From contig NZ_JAPELL010000001.1 in assembly GCF_026094475.1 (NCBI RefSeq), positions 186,001 to 250,000 of the forward strand: a stretch of 64,000 bases of DNA. Reading direction: 5' to 3'. The translations under genes and the position numbers were made by a program. The notes under the pieces are model-generated. The model was not told the DNA's origin, ran no database searches, and was given only the letters and a program-made list of their open reading frames with translations. The DNA is from Homoserinimonas sedimenticola (GTDB taxonomy: Bacteria; Actinomycetota; Actinomycetes; Actinomycetales; Microbacteriaceae). How positions within the stretch are numbered: the stretch's first letter is position 1; each line of letters starts with the position of its first letter. Below, one piece after another: positions 56,301 through 64,000 of this stretch.

Positions 56301-57969
56301 CCAGTTGCCCGCGGGCAAGGTGTACCCCTGGATCGCCAGGACCCGCCACGGCACGGCCGGCGTGGGACTGATCTCCCCTCCGCCCCACCACGACATCTAC
56401 TCGATCGAGGACCTCAAGCAGCTCATCTTCGATGTGAAGCGGGCAAACCCGGAGGCTCGCGTTCACGTCAAGCTCGTGAGTCAGAACGGCATCGGCGCGG
56501 TCGCCGCTGGTGTCTCCAAGGCCCTCGCGGATGTTGTGCTCGTCTCCGGGCACGACGGCGGAACGGGTGCGAGCCCGCTCAACTCCCTCAAACACGCGGG
56601 AACGCCGTGGGAGCTCGGCCTCGCCGAGACGCAGCAGACCCTCATGCTCAACGGCATGCGAGACCGCGTCGTCGTGCAGGTCGACGGTCAGCTCAAGACA
56701 GGTCGCGACGTCATCGTCGCGGCGCTCCTGGGCGCCGAGGAGTTCGGTTTCTCGACGGCACCGCTTGTCGTCGAGGGCTGCATCATGATGCGCGTCTGCC
56801 ACCTCGACACCTGCCCCGTCGGCGTCGCGACGCAGAACCCGGAGCTGCGGGAACGGTTCACGGGCAAGGCCGAGTACGTCGTGAACTTCTTCGAGTTCAT
56901 CGCGCAGGAGGTGCGCGAGTACCTCGCGGAGCTGGGCTTCCGCTCGCTGGACGAGGCGATCGGTCACAACGAGGTCCTCGGCATCGATCGCGCCGTGAAG
57001 CACTGGAAGGCTGAGGGTCTCGACCTGACTCCGATCCTCGTGGGCCCGCAGTTCTCCGAGAACGAGCCCCGCCGCAACTCGACCACCCAGGACCATGAGC
57101 TCGACCGGCACTTCGACGTCGAGCTCATCCGGCAGGCCGCTCCGGCTCTCGAGAATGGCACGCCCGTCACGATCGAGCTCCCCATCCGCAACACGGAGCG
57201 TGCGGTGGGCACGATGCTCGGCAACAGGGTCACGCGTGCGTACGGTGAGCAGGGGCTTCCCCCGAACACGATCGATGTGCGCCTGCGTGGATCCGCGGGC
57301 CAGTCGCTCGGGGCCTTCCTTCCCTCGGGCATCACGATTCGGCTTGAGGGAGACAGCAACGACTATGTCGGCAAGGGTCTCTCTGGCGGCAGTGTCGTGC
57401 TGCGTCCCGATCGCGATGCCGTCTTCCCGGCGGAACTCAATGTCATTGCCGGCAATGTCATCGGCTACGGTGCGACGCAGGGCAGCCTCTTCATCCGCGG
57501 GCGCGTGGGTGAGCGCTTCCTCGTACGAAACTCGGGCGCGACGGGCGTCGTCGAAGGCGTGGGAGACCACGCTCTCGAGTACATGACCGGGGGCCTCGCG
57601 GTCATCCTGGGCACGACGGGGCGCAACCTCGGCGCCGGCATGTCGGGCGGCACGGCCTACGTGTACGATCTCGTCCCCGAGCGTGTCAACCGTGAGTCGC
57701 TCGCGTCCGGCGAGCTCATCCTCGAACCGCTCGGCAGTGGCGACGTGGCGATCCTCGTCGACCTGCTCGAACGGCACGTCGCCGAGACGGGGTCGACCCT
57801 GGCGAAGCGGATGCTCGAGGAGCGCGAGGCGACGATGGAACGCTTCGTCAAGGTGGTCCCGCGGGACTACGCCGCCGTCATCGCTGCACGCGAGACGGCC
57901 ATCAGTGAAGGACTCGACCCCGACGGCGACGTCGCGTGGTCACGCATCATGGAGGTGACCGGTGGCTGA
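53395..57969 (+). CDS. gltB: Glutamate synthase large (alpha) subunit
   Basis: NADPH-type GOGAT subunit, 1524 residues, making glutamate from glutamine and 2-oxoglutarate. Cys29, the class II amidotransferase nucleophile, follows a propeptide of 28 residues ([10 protein letters not shown]). The FMN/synthase part has [19 protein letters not shown], the 3Fe-4S cysteines are in [12 protein letters not shown], and the C-terminal GXGXG beta-helix domain ends the protein. ATG 53395 is chosen by alignment; the frame is open far upstream into lgt. gltD begins eight bases before its stop. Confidence 0.96.
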   Translation: MTLPNPFTRFSTVPAASGLFDPDQERDACGLAMVATLRGTPGHDIIATALEALRNLEHRGAIGSDAGTGDGAGIMTQIPDAFLREVTDFELPRVGSYAVGMAYLPTEADARSAEKAGIEAIVVEEGLEVLGWREVPIVPDVLGNLARQAMPAFEQLFIAAAAGESGDRLSGVELDRRAFRVRKRAERSLGSYFPSLSSRTLVYKGMVTTLQLEPFYPDLSDERFASKLALVHSRYSTNTFPSWPLAQPFRMIAHNGEINTVQGNRNWMRARQSQLESELLGDMAPLMPIVSPGASDSASFDEVVELLELSGRSLPHAMMMMVPEAYENQADIDPARRAFYEYHSMLMEPWDGPAALVFTDGSLVGATLDRNGLRPGRFLITDDGLVVLASEIGVFDVEPSRVVRKGRLRPGRMFLVDTAAGRLIEDDEIKGQLSAAQPWQEWLDNGRINLKDLPEREHIVHTPASVTRRQRTFGYTEEEVRILIAPMAQNGQEPIGAMGSDTPIAVLSERPRLLFDYFTQQFAQVTNPPLDSIREEVVTSMRTGLGPERNLLTATPEHAYQIALDFPVIDNDELAKILRIDSSPGSRTTTTVKGLYRHDSGKTAMRDRLAAMCEEVDDAIERGAKFIVLSDRDSNRDLAPIPSLLMLSTVHHHLIRRENRLKVGLIVEAGDVREVHHVALLIGYGASAVNPYLAMETAEELVRNGTVTGTTPDKAVHNVIKALGKGVLKIMSKMGISVVGSYVGAQAFEAVGLAQDFVDEYFTGTTTKLGGIGLEAIAAENLARHYSAYPEEGTSRTHERLATGGEYQWRREGPPHLFNPDTVFRLQHSTRTRRYDIFRDYTRLVDEQASSLMTLRGLFELEKGVRPPVPLDEVEPVSEIVKRFNTGAMSYGSISKEAHETLAIAMNRLGGRSNTGEGGEDVERLLDPERRSAIKQVASGRFGVTSMYLTHASDIQIKMAQGAKPGEGGQLPAGKVYPWIARTRHGTAGVGLISPPPHHDIYSIEDLKQLIFDVKRANPEARVHVKLVSQNGIGAVAAGVSKALADVVLVSGHDGGTGASPLNSLKHAGTPWELGLAETQQTLMLNGMRDRVVVQVDGQLKTGRDVIVAALLGAEEFGFSTAPLVVEGCIMMRVCHLDTCPVGVATQNPELRERFTGKAEYVVNFFEFIAQEVREYLAELGFRSLDEAIGHNEVLGIDRAVKHWKAEGLDLTPILVGPQFSENEPRRNSTTQDHELDRHFDVELIRQAAPALENGTPVTIELPIRNTERAVGTMLGNRVTRAYGEQGLPPNTIDVRLRGSAGQSLGAFLPSGITIRLEGDSNDYVGKGLSGGSVVLRPDRDAVFPAELNVIAGNVIGYGATQGSLFIRGRVGERFLVRNSGATGVVEGVGDHALEYMTGGLAVILGTTGRNLGAGMSGGTAYVYDLVPERVNRESLASGELILEPLGSGDVAILVDLLERHVAETGSTLAKRMLEEREATMERFVKVVPRDYAAVIAARETAISEGLDPDGDVAWSRIMEVTGG

Positions 57970-59416
57970 TCCGAAGGGATTCCTGAAGACGCGGGAGCGC
58001 GAGCTGCCCCCACGTCGTCCGGTCGCGCTGCGGCTGATGGACTGGAAAGAGGTCTACGAGCAGGGTGACGCGGCGACGCTGCGCCGCCAGGCGGGACGCT
58101 GCATGGACTGCGGCATCCCGTTCTGCCACCAGGGTTGCCCGCTCGGCAACCTCATTCCCGAGTGGAACGACCTGACGCGCCGAGGTGAGGGCCGCCAGGC
58201 GATCGATCGCCTGCACGCCACGAACAACTTCCCCGAGTTCACGGGCAAGCTCTGTCCCGCCCCGTGCGAGACCTCGTGCGTCTTGGGAATCAATCAGCCG
58301 CCTGTGACCATCAAGCAGGTCGAGGCCTCGATCATCGAGCAGGCCTGGGCGAACGACTGGGTCGAGCCGCATCCGCCGGAGCGGCTGACGGGCAAGACGG
58401 TCGCCGTGGTCGGCTCGGGGCCGGCGGGTCTCGCGGCAGCGCAGCAGCTCACGCGAGCAGGTCACACGGTCGCCGTCTACGAGCGCGACGACCGCATCGG
58501 CGGTCTGCTTCGTTATGGCATTCCCGACTTCAAGATGGAGAAGCGGGTCCTCGAGCTGCGTCTCAAGCAGATGCAGGCAGAGGGCACGCGCTTCCGCGCG
58601 GGCGTCAATGTCGGAGTCGACATCTCGTGGAGTGATCTGCGAGCTCGCTACGACGCGGTCATTGTGGCGACGGGCGCGACGGTTCCGCGTGATCTGCCGA
58701 TTCCTGGGCGCGACCTGGCAGGTGTCCACTTCGCGATGGAGTACCTCGTCGAGCAGAACCGCGTCGTGGCGGGTGACCAGGTGGTCGACCAGATCACTGC
58801 CGAGGGAAAGCACGTCGTGGTGCTGGGCGGCGGTGACACGGGCGCGGACTGCATCGGGACGGCCCACCGTCAGAAGGCGCTCTCGGTCACCAATCTGGCG
58901 ATCGGCAAGCAGCCGCCGTCGGAGCGTCCCGAGCACCAGCCGTGGCCCACGCAGCCCACCCTGTTCGAGGTGCAGTCGGCCCATGAGGAGGGCGGCGAGC
59001 GCGTCTACCTCGCTTCGACGGTCGAGTTCCTCTCCAACGAGGTCGGCGAGGTGCGGGCCATCCGTGTCGCTGAGACGGAGTACATCGACGGTCGACGCGT
59101 GCCGAAGTCGGGCACAGAACGTGAGATCCCCGCGGACCTCGTCCTCCTCGCTCTCGGCTTCACGGGGCCCGAACGGCAGGACCTCGAGGGCCAGCTCTCC
59201 CTGTCGTTCGACGGCACCGTTCCCGCGCGGGAGTCGAACTACGAGTCCGACCACTCGGGCGTCTTCGTGGCAGGCGATGCCGGACGTGGACAGTCGCTCA
59301 TTGTCTGGGCCATTGCGGAGGGCCGCGCGGTAGCCGCGGAGGTCGATCGCTTCCTGGAGGGGGACACCCTGCTCCCCGCTCCCGTGCGCCCGACTGACCG
59401 GCCCATCGCACTTTGA
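57962..59416 (+). CDS. gltD: Glutamate synthase small (beta) subunit
   Basis: FAD/NADPH subunit feeding electrons to GltB, 484 residues. The N-terminal iron-sulfur region has [17 protein letters not shown] and CPAPCETSC; the FAD site is [17 protein letters not shown] and the NADPH site [14 protein letters not shown] second FAD element, [19 protein letters not shown], is near the end. GTG 57962 overlaps gltB. The two subunits form one enzyme. Confidence 0.96.
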   Translation: MADPKGFLKTRERELPPRRPVALRLMDWKEVYEQGDAATLRRQAGRCMDCGIPFCHQGCPLGNLIPEWNDLTRRGEGRQAIDRLHATNNFPEFTGKLCPAPCETSCVLGINQPPVTIKQVEASIIEQAWANDWVEPHPPERLTGKTVAVVGSGPAGLAAAQQLTRAGHTVAVYERDDRIGGLLRYGIPDFKMEKRVLELRLKQMQAEGTRFRAGVNVGVDISWSDLRARYDAVIVATGATVPRDLPIPGRDLAGVHFAMEYLVEQNRVVAGDQVVDQITAEGKHVVVLGGGDTGADCIGTAHRQKALSVTNLAIGKQPPSERPEHQPWPTQPTLFEVQSAHEEGGERVYLASTVEFLSNEVGEVRAIRVAETEYIDGRRVPKSGTEREIPADLVLLALGFTGPERQDLEGQLSLSFDGTVPARESNYESDHSGVFVAGDAGRGQSLIVWAIAEGRAVAAEVDRFLEGDTLLPAPVRPTDRPIAL

Positions 59417-59446
59417 TGCCGTTTCGAACATATCCGGCTTTGGTCA

Positions 59447-59452
59447 TAGGCT
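59447..59452 (+). promoter_or_regulatory. -10-like TAGGCT upstream of pyk
   Basis: TAGGCT lies 41 bases before the pyk ATG, with TTCGAA (59423-59428) at 18 bases upstream as a weak -35. The leader then contains GAAAGAG as Shine-Dalgarno. Confidence 0.4.
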
Positions 59453-59493
59453 TGGCCCGTCCCTGAGTTGTCGAACCCGATAGAAAGAGCTGC

Positions 59494-60951
59494 ATGAGAC
59501 GCGCAAAGATTGTCGCTACCCTTGGGCCCGCGACGTCCAGCTACGAGAACATCCGAGCCATAATCGAGGCCGGGGTAGACGTTGCACGCATGAACCTCAG
59601 CCACGGCAGCTACGCCGTTCACGAGGAGATCTACGGGAAGGTTCGGCGAGCGGCGGCGGCGACCAACCGGCCTGTCGCGATCCTCGTGGATCTCCAGGGG
59701 CCGAAGATCCGCCTCGGCAAGTTCGCGGACGGGCCCCACCACCTCGAGGTCGGGGACCGCTTCACAATCACGACCGAGGACATCGAGGGGACTGCTGAGC
59801 GCTGCAGCACGACCTACAAGGGGCTTCCCGGCGATGTCGCGCCCGGCGACACCCTGCTGATCGACGACGGACGCGTCAAGCTGCGCGCGATCTCCTCCTC
59901 CGAGACCGAGGTCGTTGCGGAGACAGTGGTGGCGGGCGCCGTCTCCAACAACAAGGGCATCAACCTGCCCGGCGTGGCCGTGAACGTTCCGGCGCTCTCG
60001 GAGAAGGACGAGGATGACCTCCGCTGGGGTCTTCGTCTCGGCGCCGACTACATCGCCCTCAGCTTCGTGCGCAACGCCGACGATGTCGTCAGGGTGCACG
60101 AGATCATGGCGGAAGAGGGCGTGCGCGTCCCCGTCATCGCGAAGATCGAGAAGCCGCAGGCCGTCGACAACCTCGAGGCGATCATTGACGCCTTCGATGG
60201 GATCATGGTGGCGCGCGGAGACCTCGGGGTGGAGCTTCCGCTCGAGGCCGTGCCGATCGTGCAGAAGCGGGCGGTCGAACTTTGCCGACGCATGGCGAAG
60301 CCCGTCATCGTGGCGACGCAGATGCTGGAGTCGATGATCTCGAACCCCATCCCGACCCGGGCTGAGACCTCGGATGTCGCGAACGCCGTCCTAGACGGTG
60401 CTGACGCGGTCATGCTGAGCGGTGAGACGAGCGTGGGGGAGTACCCGGTCGTGACTGTGCAGACGATGGCCCGCATCATCGAGTCAACCGAGGTGCACGG
60501 GCTTGACCGGGTCCCTCCGCTTGGCACGAAGCCGCGGACGCAGGGCGGTGCGATCACGCTCGCGGCGGCAGAGGTCGCGGAGTTTGTCGAGGCCAAGTAC
60601 CTCTGCGTCTTCACGGAGTCAGGGGACTCGGTGCGGCGCATGACGCGCCTGCGCAACCCCATCCCGATCCTCGGTTTCACCCCCTCTGAGGACATCCTGC
60701 GCCGCATGTCGCTCAGCTGGGGCGTCCAGAGCTTCAAGGTCGACCGGGTCAAGCACACGGACGCCATGTACCGTCAGGTCGACGACGCGCTCCTGGGCGG
60801 CGGCTTCGCAGAGGTGGGCGATCGCGTGATCGTGATCTCGGGCTCCCCTCCCGGCATTCCCGGCTCGACTAACGACCTTCGCGTCCACCGCGTCGGAGAT
60901 GCCCACAATGCCGTCGCCCCTGTGTGGGCTGATCAGGCGCCCGAGGCGTAG
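59494..60951 (+). CDS. pyk: Pyruvate kinase
   Basis: Last step of glycolysis, PEP plus ADP to pyruvate plus ATP; 485 residues. RRAKIVATLGPATSSYE, RMNLSHG, the active-site IAKIEKPQAVDNLEAII with its Lys, and MVARGDLGVELPLE are typical. The C-terminal allosteric domain starts near residue 345. ATG 59494. The last 19 bases overlap the convergent LysR gene. Confidence 0.97.
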   Translation: MRRAKIVATLGPATSSYENIRAIIEAGVDVARMNLSHGSYAVHEEIYGKVRRAAAATNRPVAILVDLQGPKIRLGKFADGPHHLEVGDRFTITTEDIEGTAERCSTTYKGLPGDVAPGDTLLIDDGRVKLRAISSSETEVVAETVVAGAVSNNKGINLPGVAVNVPALSEKDEDDLRWGLRLGADYIALSFVRNADDVVRVHEIMAEEGVRVPVIAKIEKPQAVDNLEAIIDAFDGIMVARGDLGVELPLEAVPIVQKRAVELCRRMAKPVIVATQMLESMISNPIPTRAETSDVANAVLDGADAVMLSGETSVGEYPVVTVQTMARIIESTEVHGLDRVPPLGTKPRTQGGAITLAAAEVAEFVEAKYLCVFTESGDSVRRMTRLRNPIPILGFTPSEDILRRMSLSWGVQSFKVDRVKHTDAMYRQVDDALLGGGFAEVGDRVIVISGSPPGIPGSTNDLRVHRVGDAHNAVAPVWADQAPEA

Positions 60952-61859
60952 AGGTCCTCTGGCCGAATCTCTGGAACGTGCTCCTGCGCGATCGCGACGA
61001 AGCGGCGTGCCTTAGCTGAGAGGGGCCGTGCCGCCGGCCAGACGATCGACACGCGTTCGCTGGGCGGAGCGGGGTCGAGGGGACGAGCGATGAGCGGCAG
61101 GCCCTCATAGCTGCTGCCGTTGCGCGGGCGCTGGATGAAGATCGAGTAGCCCAGGTTGCGGGCGACGAGGGAGCGAACGAGCTCGAAGTGGGTCGTTCGC
61201 AGCCTGATCCTCGGAGCGAGCCCGTTGGCGGCGAAGTAGGCGAGGATGTTGGCCGCTCCCGGTGACGAGTCGAGGGCGATGAGTGGCTCCTCTTCGAGAG
61301 CGGTCAGGGGTACGACATCGAGGGCGGCGAGCGGATGCTCGGGAGCGAGGATGACATGCATCGCCGTGTCGTAGAGCTGCACGCTCGAGAACTCGCGGTC
61401 GAGATGCATGTTGTAAGCGACGGCGAGTTCAATCTCTCCGGAGCGTAGCTGCTGCACGAGCGTGGACTGGTCGGCCGTCGTGATGGTGAGGGTGACCTCG
61501 GGATGCTCGCGCTCCAGGTGGGAGTGCACGGCGGGGATGACGGTGGGGGCCAGGGAGGCGAAGCATCCGATGGAGAGGGGACCGGCGAGGTGTCGGCCGT
61601 CATCCGTGCCCGCGAGTTCGTCGGCCTGCTGCAGTAGGGCGAGCGCTCTCTCGAAGACTCTGCGTCCCTCCGCGGTCAATTGGATGCCGTGTGCTCGGTT
61701 CCGCACGCAGAGCTGCATCCCGAGTGCTTCTTCAAGATCGTCGAGGGCTGCTGCGAGGGCCGACCGCGAGATGTGCTCCTGATCGGCCGCGGCACTGATG
61801 CTTCCGGCTCCCGCAATGGCGCAGAAGTAGCGGAGTTGGCGCAGCGTGAGCGAGGTCAT
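60933..61859 (-). CDS. LysR family transcriptional regulator
   Basis: A 308-residue LTTR. The N-terminal winged helix-turn-helix (about residues 1-60; LTLRQLRYFCAIAGAGSISAAA) is followed by the linker helix and a LysR substrate-binding domain (PLSIGCFASLAPTVIPAVHSHLE onward). ATG 61859 begins MTSLTLRQLRYF; the frame continues ten codons upstream toward the transporter gene. It lies 37 bases after the transporter on the same strand, so it is probably co-transcribed and may control that operon and the divergent DUF3237 gene. Effector unknown. Confidence 0.9.
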   Translation of the reverse strand: MTSLTLRQLRYFCAIAGAGSISAAADQEHISRSALAAALDDLEEALGMQLCVRNRAHGIQLTAEGRRVFERALALLQQADELAGTDDGRHLAGPLSIGCFASLAPTVIPAVHSHLEREHPEVTLTITTADQSTLVQQLRSGEIELAVAYNMHLDREFSSVQLYDTAMHVILAPEHPLAALDVVPLTALEEEPLIALDSSPGAANILAYFAANGLAPRIRLRTTHFELVRSLVARNLGYSIFIQRPRNGSSYEGLPLIARPLDPAPPSERVSIVWPAARPLSAKARRFVAIAQEHVPEIRPEDLYASGA

Positions 61860-61896
61860 CGTGGCGGGCCGATCGGCGCGGCCCGCCACGTGAGGG

Positions 61897-63201
61897 TCAC
61901 CGCAGGGCGCGCCCGCGCGTTTCTGGCATGAAGATCAGCACTGCTGTCGTGATGGCGCATAGGACCATGATGTATGCCGCGAAGCCGAGGTGCAGCCCGA
62001 GGCTCGAGAGCCACGTGTTGAGGTAGGGCGCGGTTCCGCCGAAGATGGCGGCGGATGTCGCATAGGCGATGCCGATCAGGGTGGCGCGCTGTCGGGTGGG
62101 CACGAGCTCGGCGAAGACGGCGCCCAGCGGCGCACAGTTGGCGGCCATGAGGATCGCGGCGACCCCCATCGTGAGCATGAGGGTCCAGGGGCTGCCCCCG
62201 AGGAGGAGTTCTAGCGGGATCGCGGCGATGAGGAAGCCGATCGAGAACACGAAGAGCACGGGTCGTCGACCGACCGCGTCGCTGTAGCGCCCCCACGCGA
62301 GGCAGGCGACGAGGAAGATGGCTTGAGCGATGACGCCGATCACGAGCGCGACCGTGGGGTCCATTCCGTAGGCGCGGCTGGCGTAGCCGGGGGCGAAGAT
62401 GATCCACGTGTAGAACGCGACGACGCCGCTGATGGTGAGACCCACGATCTGGAGGGCTCCGCGTCGTTCCGCCCAGAGTTCGGAGAACGTCGCGCGCAGC
62501 GTGGGTCGTTCCTCCTCGGCGGCGGATGCCTCGTAGTGTGCGGACTCGTCCATCCGGAAGCGGATGTAGAGGGCGTAGACACCCAGCAGGGCGCCGATCG
62601 CGAAGGGGATGCGCCATCCGTATTCGGCCATGGCAGTGTCGCTGAGGATTGCTGTGAGCGCCGCTCCGAGGCCCGTCGCCGCCATGGATCCGATCGCGAC
62701 CCCGACCCAGGGTGTGCTGGCCCAGAGCCCGCGCCGGCGCTCGGGGGCGACTTCCGCGAGGTATGTGAACGCGGAGCCCGTCTCTCCGCCGTGGGAGAGG
62801 CCCTGCACGAGGCGGGCGAGAAGGAGGACGGCCGAGGCGAGCACTCCAATCTGTGCGAACGTCGGCGACACGGCGATGATGAGGCTACCGATCGCTGCGA
62901 GGGCGATCGCGAGGGTCAGGCTGAAGCGGCGCCCGCGCCGGTCGGCGATGCGCCCGAAGACCCATCCGCCGATGGGGCGCATGAGGAAGCCGACGGCGAA
63001 GATGGCGAGGGTCGACAGGAGCGCCGAGAGAGTGTCGGTGCTGGAGAAGAACTGCGCGGCGAAGAAGGGCGCGAAGATTGCGTAGATGTTCCAATCGAAC
63101 CACTCGAGAGCGTTGCCGATGTTGACGGCGACGAGGTCCTTCCGTCGCTTGCGTGCATCGATCGCGGGGGCTTCGGATGCCGGGTGTGCTGTCGTCGTCA
63201 T
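61897..63201 (-). CDS. MFS transporter, MHS (metabolite:H+ symporter) type
   Basis: Integral membrane transporter of 434 residues with about 12 helices. MHS family traits: GNALEWFDWNIYAIFAPFFA at the start, FLMRPIGGWVFGRIADRRGRR between helices 2 and 3, and GLSHGGETGSAFTYLAEVAPE. Such proteins import organic acids or related compounds with protons. ATG 63201 follows GGAGGAGC; the frame begins four codons earlier. Substrate unknown; the linked LysR and DUF3237 genes suggest an aromatic or organic acid, which is only inference. Confidence 0.9.
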   Translation of the reverse strand: MTTTAHPASEAPAIDARKRRKDLVAVNIGNALEWFDWNIYAIFAPFFAAQFFSSTDTLSALLSTLAIFAVGFLMRPIGGWVFGRIADRRGRRFSLTLAIALAAIGSLIIAVSPTFAQIGVLASAVLLLARLVQGLSHGGETGSAFTYLAEVAPERRRGLWASTPWVGVAIGSMAATGLGAALTAILSDTAMAEYGWRIPFAIGALLGVYALYIRFRMDESAHYEASAAEEERPTLRATFSELWAERRGALQIVGLTISGVVAFYTWIIFAPGYASRAYGMDPTVALVIGVIAQAIFLVACLAWGRYSDAVGRRPVLFVFSIGFLIAAIPLELLLGGSPWTLMLTMGVAAILMAANCAPLGAVFAELVPTRQRATLIGIAYATSAAIFGGTAPYLNTWLSSLGLHLGFAAYIMVLCAITTAVLIFMPETRGRALR

Positions 63202-63240
63202 GTGCTCCTCCATCGCAGCGGGACAATCGTGGACCTCCCC

Positions 63241-63269
63241 ATGCTGGGCAGCTTCGTTGAAGTCGTCAA
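63241..63269 (-). promoter_or_regulatory. Promoter of the MFS-lysR operon
   Basis: On the minus strand TTGACG (63269-63264) and CAGCAT (63246-63241) are separated by 17 bases, giving a start near 63234, about 33 bases before the transporter ATG. The -35 lies within the palindrome at 63255-63271. Confidence 0.5.
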
Positions 63270-63271
63270 CG
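63255..63271. promoter_or_regulatory. Palindrome with LTTR box (T-N11-A)
   Basis: CGTTGA (63255-63260) and TCAACG (63266-63271) form a perfect inverted repeat around AGTCG, and it contains T-N11-A (63257-63269), the LysR-type binding signature. It covers the -35 of the transporter promoter, fitting control by the linked LysR protein. Confidence 0.6.
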
Positions 63272-63279
63272 ATATTTAT

Positions 63280-63296
63280 CCGACATGAGATGTCGG
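63280..63296. promoter_or_regulatory. Second palindrome, CCGACAT-GAG-ATGTCGG
   Basis: Perfect seven-base arms (63280-63286 and 63290-63296) with a three-base centre, 25 bases centre to centre from the first palindrome, across an AT-rich ATATTTA. A likely operator; not of the T-N11-A form. Confidence 0.55.
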
Positions 63297-63344
63297 TTTC
63301 CTCGCCATGGCGGCTGCGGCTCGTGCTTGCTACCGTCGCAAAGC

Positions 63345-63812
63345 GTGATCACTCCACAGACGCCGGAACTTCGCTTCCTCGCGGACATTGCCGTTGCCGT
63401 CGGCGAGCCGATCGAGATCGGGGAGACGCTGGGCGGCCGTCGAAGAATCATTCCCATCTTGGGTGGGAGAGTGGAAGGTCCCGAGCTCAACGGCGCAGTC
63501 TTGCCCGCCGGCGCGGACTATCAGGTGCTCCGCAGCGAGTCCGTCACCGAATTGCAGGCCGAGTACGCGATCGAGACTGACGAGGGCGAGCGCGTCGCGA
63601 TCAGCAACTTCGGCATCCGTTCTGGGAGTCCGGAGGACATCGCCGCCCTCGTGAGGGGGGAGCGGGTCGACCCGGGCAGGATCTACTTCCGCTGCACCCC
63701 GCGCATGTACTCGGCAGGGCCGCGGTGGAGCTATCTGTCGTCCCGCATCCTGCTGGGGGCAGGCGTGAGAACCCCTGATGAGGTGCTGCTCCGCGTCTTC
63801 GTCGTCGACTAG
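63345..63812 (+). CDS. DUF3237 (UPF0311) family protein
   Basis: A 155-residue beta-rich protein. ELRFLADIAVAVGEPIEIG, GRRRIIPILGGRVEGPELNG, VLPAGADYQVLRSE and YFRCTPRMYS are typical of DUF3237/UPF0311, a family of unknown function often near catabolic genes. GTG 63345 is chosen because the family homology begins there; there is no clear Shine-Dalgarno, and a TACCGT (63331-63336) just upstream could be the -10 of a short-leader transcript. Divergent from the transporter gene. Its stop overlaps the next gene's stop. Confidence 0.85.
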   Translation: MITPQTPELRFLADIAVAVGEPIEIGETLGGRRRIIPILGGRVEGPELNGAVLPAGADYQVLRSESVTELQAEYAIETDEGERVAISNFGIRSGSPEDIAALVRGERVDPGRIYFRCTPRMYSAGPRWSYLSSRILLGAGVRTPDEVLLRVFVVD

Positions 63813-64000
63813 CTCCGAGCGCCCAAGGGCACTGAGGCGAGCACGACACGTCCGCGCGGTTCAGAGCGCGGGGCCATGTCGACGACCGCGACGTGCGAGA
63901 GGGTGAGCCGGTCATCCTCATGTACCCGGCCATTGCGCTTGGCGGTGACGTGGGGTCGGAACTCCTGAGACGGATGCCGCGGCGACACCATGAGCGGCTG
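63809..64000 (-). CDS. 2'-5' RNA ligase / 2H phosphoesterase family protein (N-terminus missing)
   Basis: Only the last 63 residues are in the window. They include EFRPHVTAKRNGRV, with an HxT motif of the 2H phosphoesterase superfamily, and LSHVAVVDMAPRSEPRGRVVL, as in bacterial LigT/ThpR-like proteins. The first HxT motif would be outside the window. The stop TAG lies in CTAG (63809-63812), which also provides the TAG of the DUF3237 gene on the other strand. Family call from one motif plus C-terminal pattern. Confidence 0.6.
   Translation of the reverse strand, partial: QPLMVSPRHPSQEFRPHVTAKRNGRVHEDDRLTLSHVAVVDMAPRSEPRGRVVLASVPLGARS

Noticed and set aside
55321-57777. 818-residue open frame opposite gltB
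   Set aside because: Antisense to a complete, motif-bearing gltB; no Shine-Dalgarno or recognisable domain.
1-64000. tRNA, rRNA, CRISPR, IS element, integrase or prophage genes
   Set aside because: I looked through the gaps (largest 187 bases, 14124-14310) and saw no tRNA T-arm pattern, repeat array or transposase; nothing supports such features.

Overview
The window is GC-rich, gene-dense bacterial chromosome. Genes overlap by ATGA or GTGA, GTG starts are frequent, -10 boxes are of the TAGNNT type, and no gap exceeds about 190 bases. Gene order is that of a high-GC Gram-positive: pdxT-yebC-ruvCAB-yajC-secDF-rel; alaS-ruvX-mltG-aroE; pyrRBC-carAB-pyrF-gmk-rpoZ-coaBC-metK-priA. Actinobacterial markers are an mIHF domain, a class 2 OMP decarboxylase of mycobacterial type, a priA without helicase motifs, and the HGxxPAAW and Trp-operon membrane proteins. 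A Micrococcales member, probably Microbacteriaceae, is the best guess; this is inference from gene order and protein character, not from a search.

Layout. 1-9163: pdxT (cut by the window edge), yebC, ruvC-ruvA-ruvB (Holliday-junction processing), yajC-secD-secF (Sec translocase accessory complex) and a bifunctional rel. 9153-11883 (minus): an orphan AbiEi-like protein, a DUF349 protein and a membrane-anchored cyclophilin. 11981-17746: rarA, rpsD with a strong terminator, a small membrane protein, alaS and ruvX. 17730-23850: mltG, the shikimate genes aroE-aroC-aroK-aroB, then efp and nusB. 23940-26744: a nitrate/sulfonate/taurine-type ABC importer with its own promoter and terminator, inserted before the pyrimidine operon.

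26825-39148: a PyrR-binding RNA hairpin that pairs with the Shine-Dalgarno, then pyrR-pyrB-pyrC-(PH-like membrane protein)-carA-carB-pyrF, encoding nearly all of UMP synthesis; then a fused mIHF-guanylate kinase gene, rpoZ, coaBC and metK. 39162-44606: degenerate priA, fmt, rsmB, rpe and an FKBP isomerase. 44677-52226: hisE-hisG-hisF-hisI running directly into trpE, two small actinobacterial Trp-operon membrane proteins, and trpC-trpB-trpA. 52281-60951: lgt, gltB-gltD (glutamate synthase) and pyk. 60933-64000: an accessory end with a LysR regulator and an MHS-type transporter (minus strand), a divergent DUF3237 protein, two palindromes in the shared promoter region, and the cut end of a 2H phosphoesterase.

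No rRNA, tRNA, CRISPR array, insertion sequence or prophage gene was seen. Most of the window is core metabolism. The features most worth a second look are the mIHF-Gmk fusion, TAG stop codons that double as the start of -10 boxes, repeated leaderless-promoter geometry, the PyrR hairpin over the Shine-Dalgarno, the palindromes at 63255-63296, and the fact that all three convergent gene pairs overlap.
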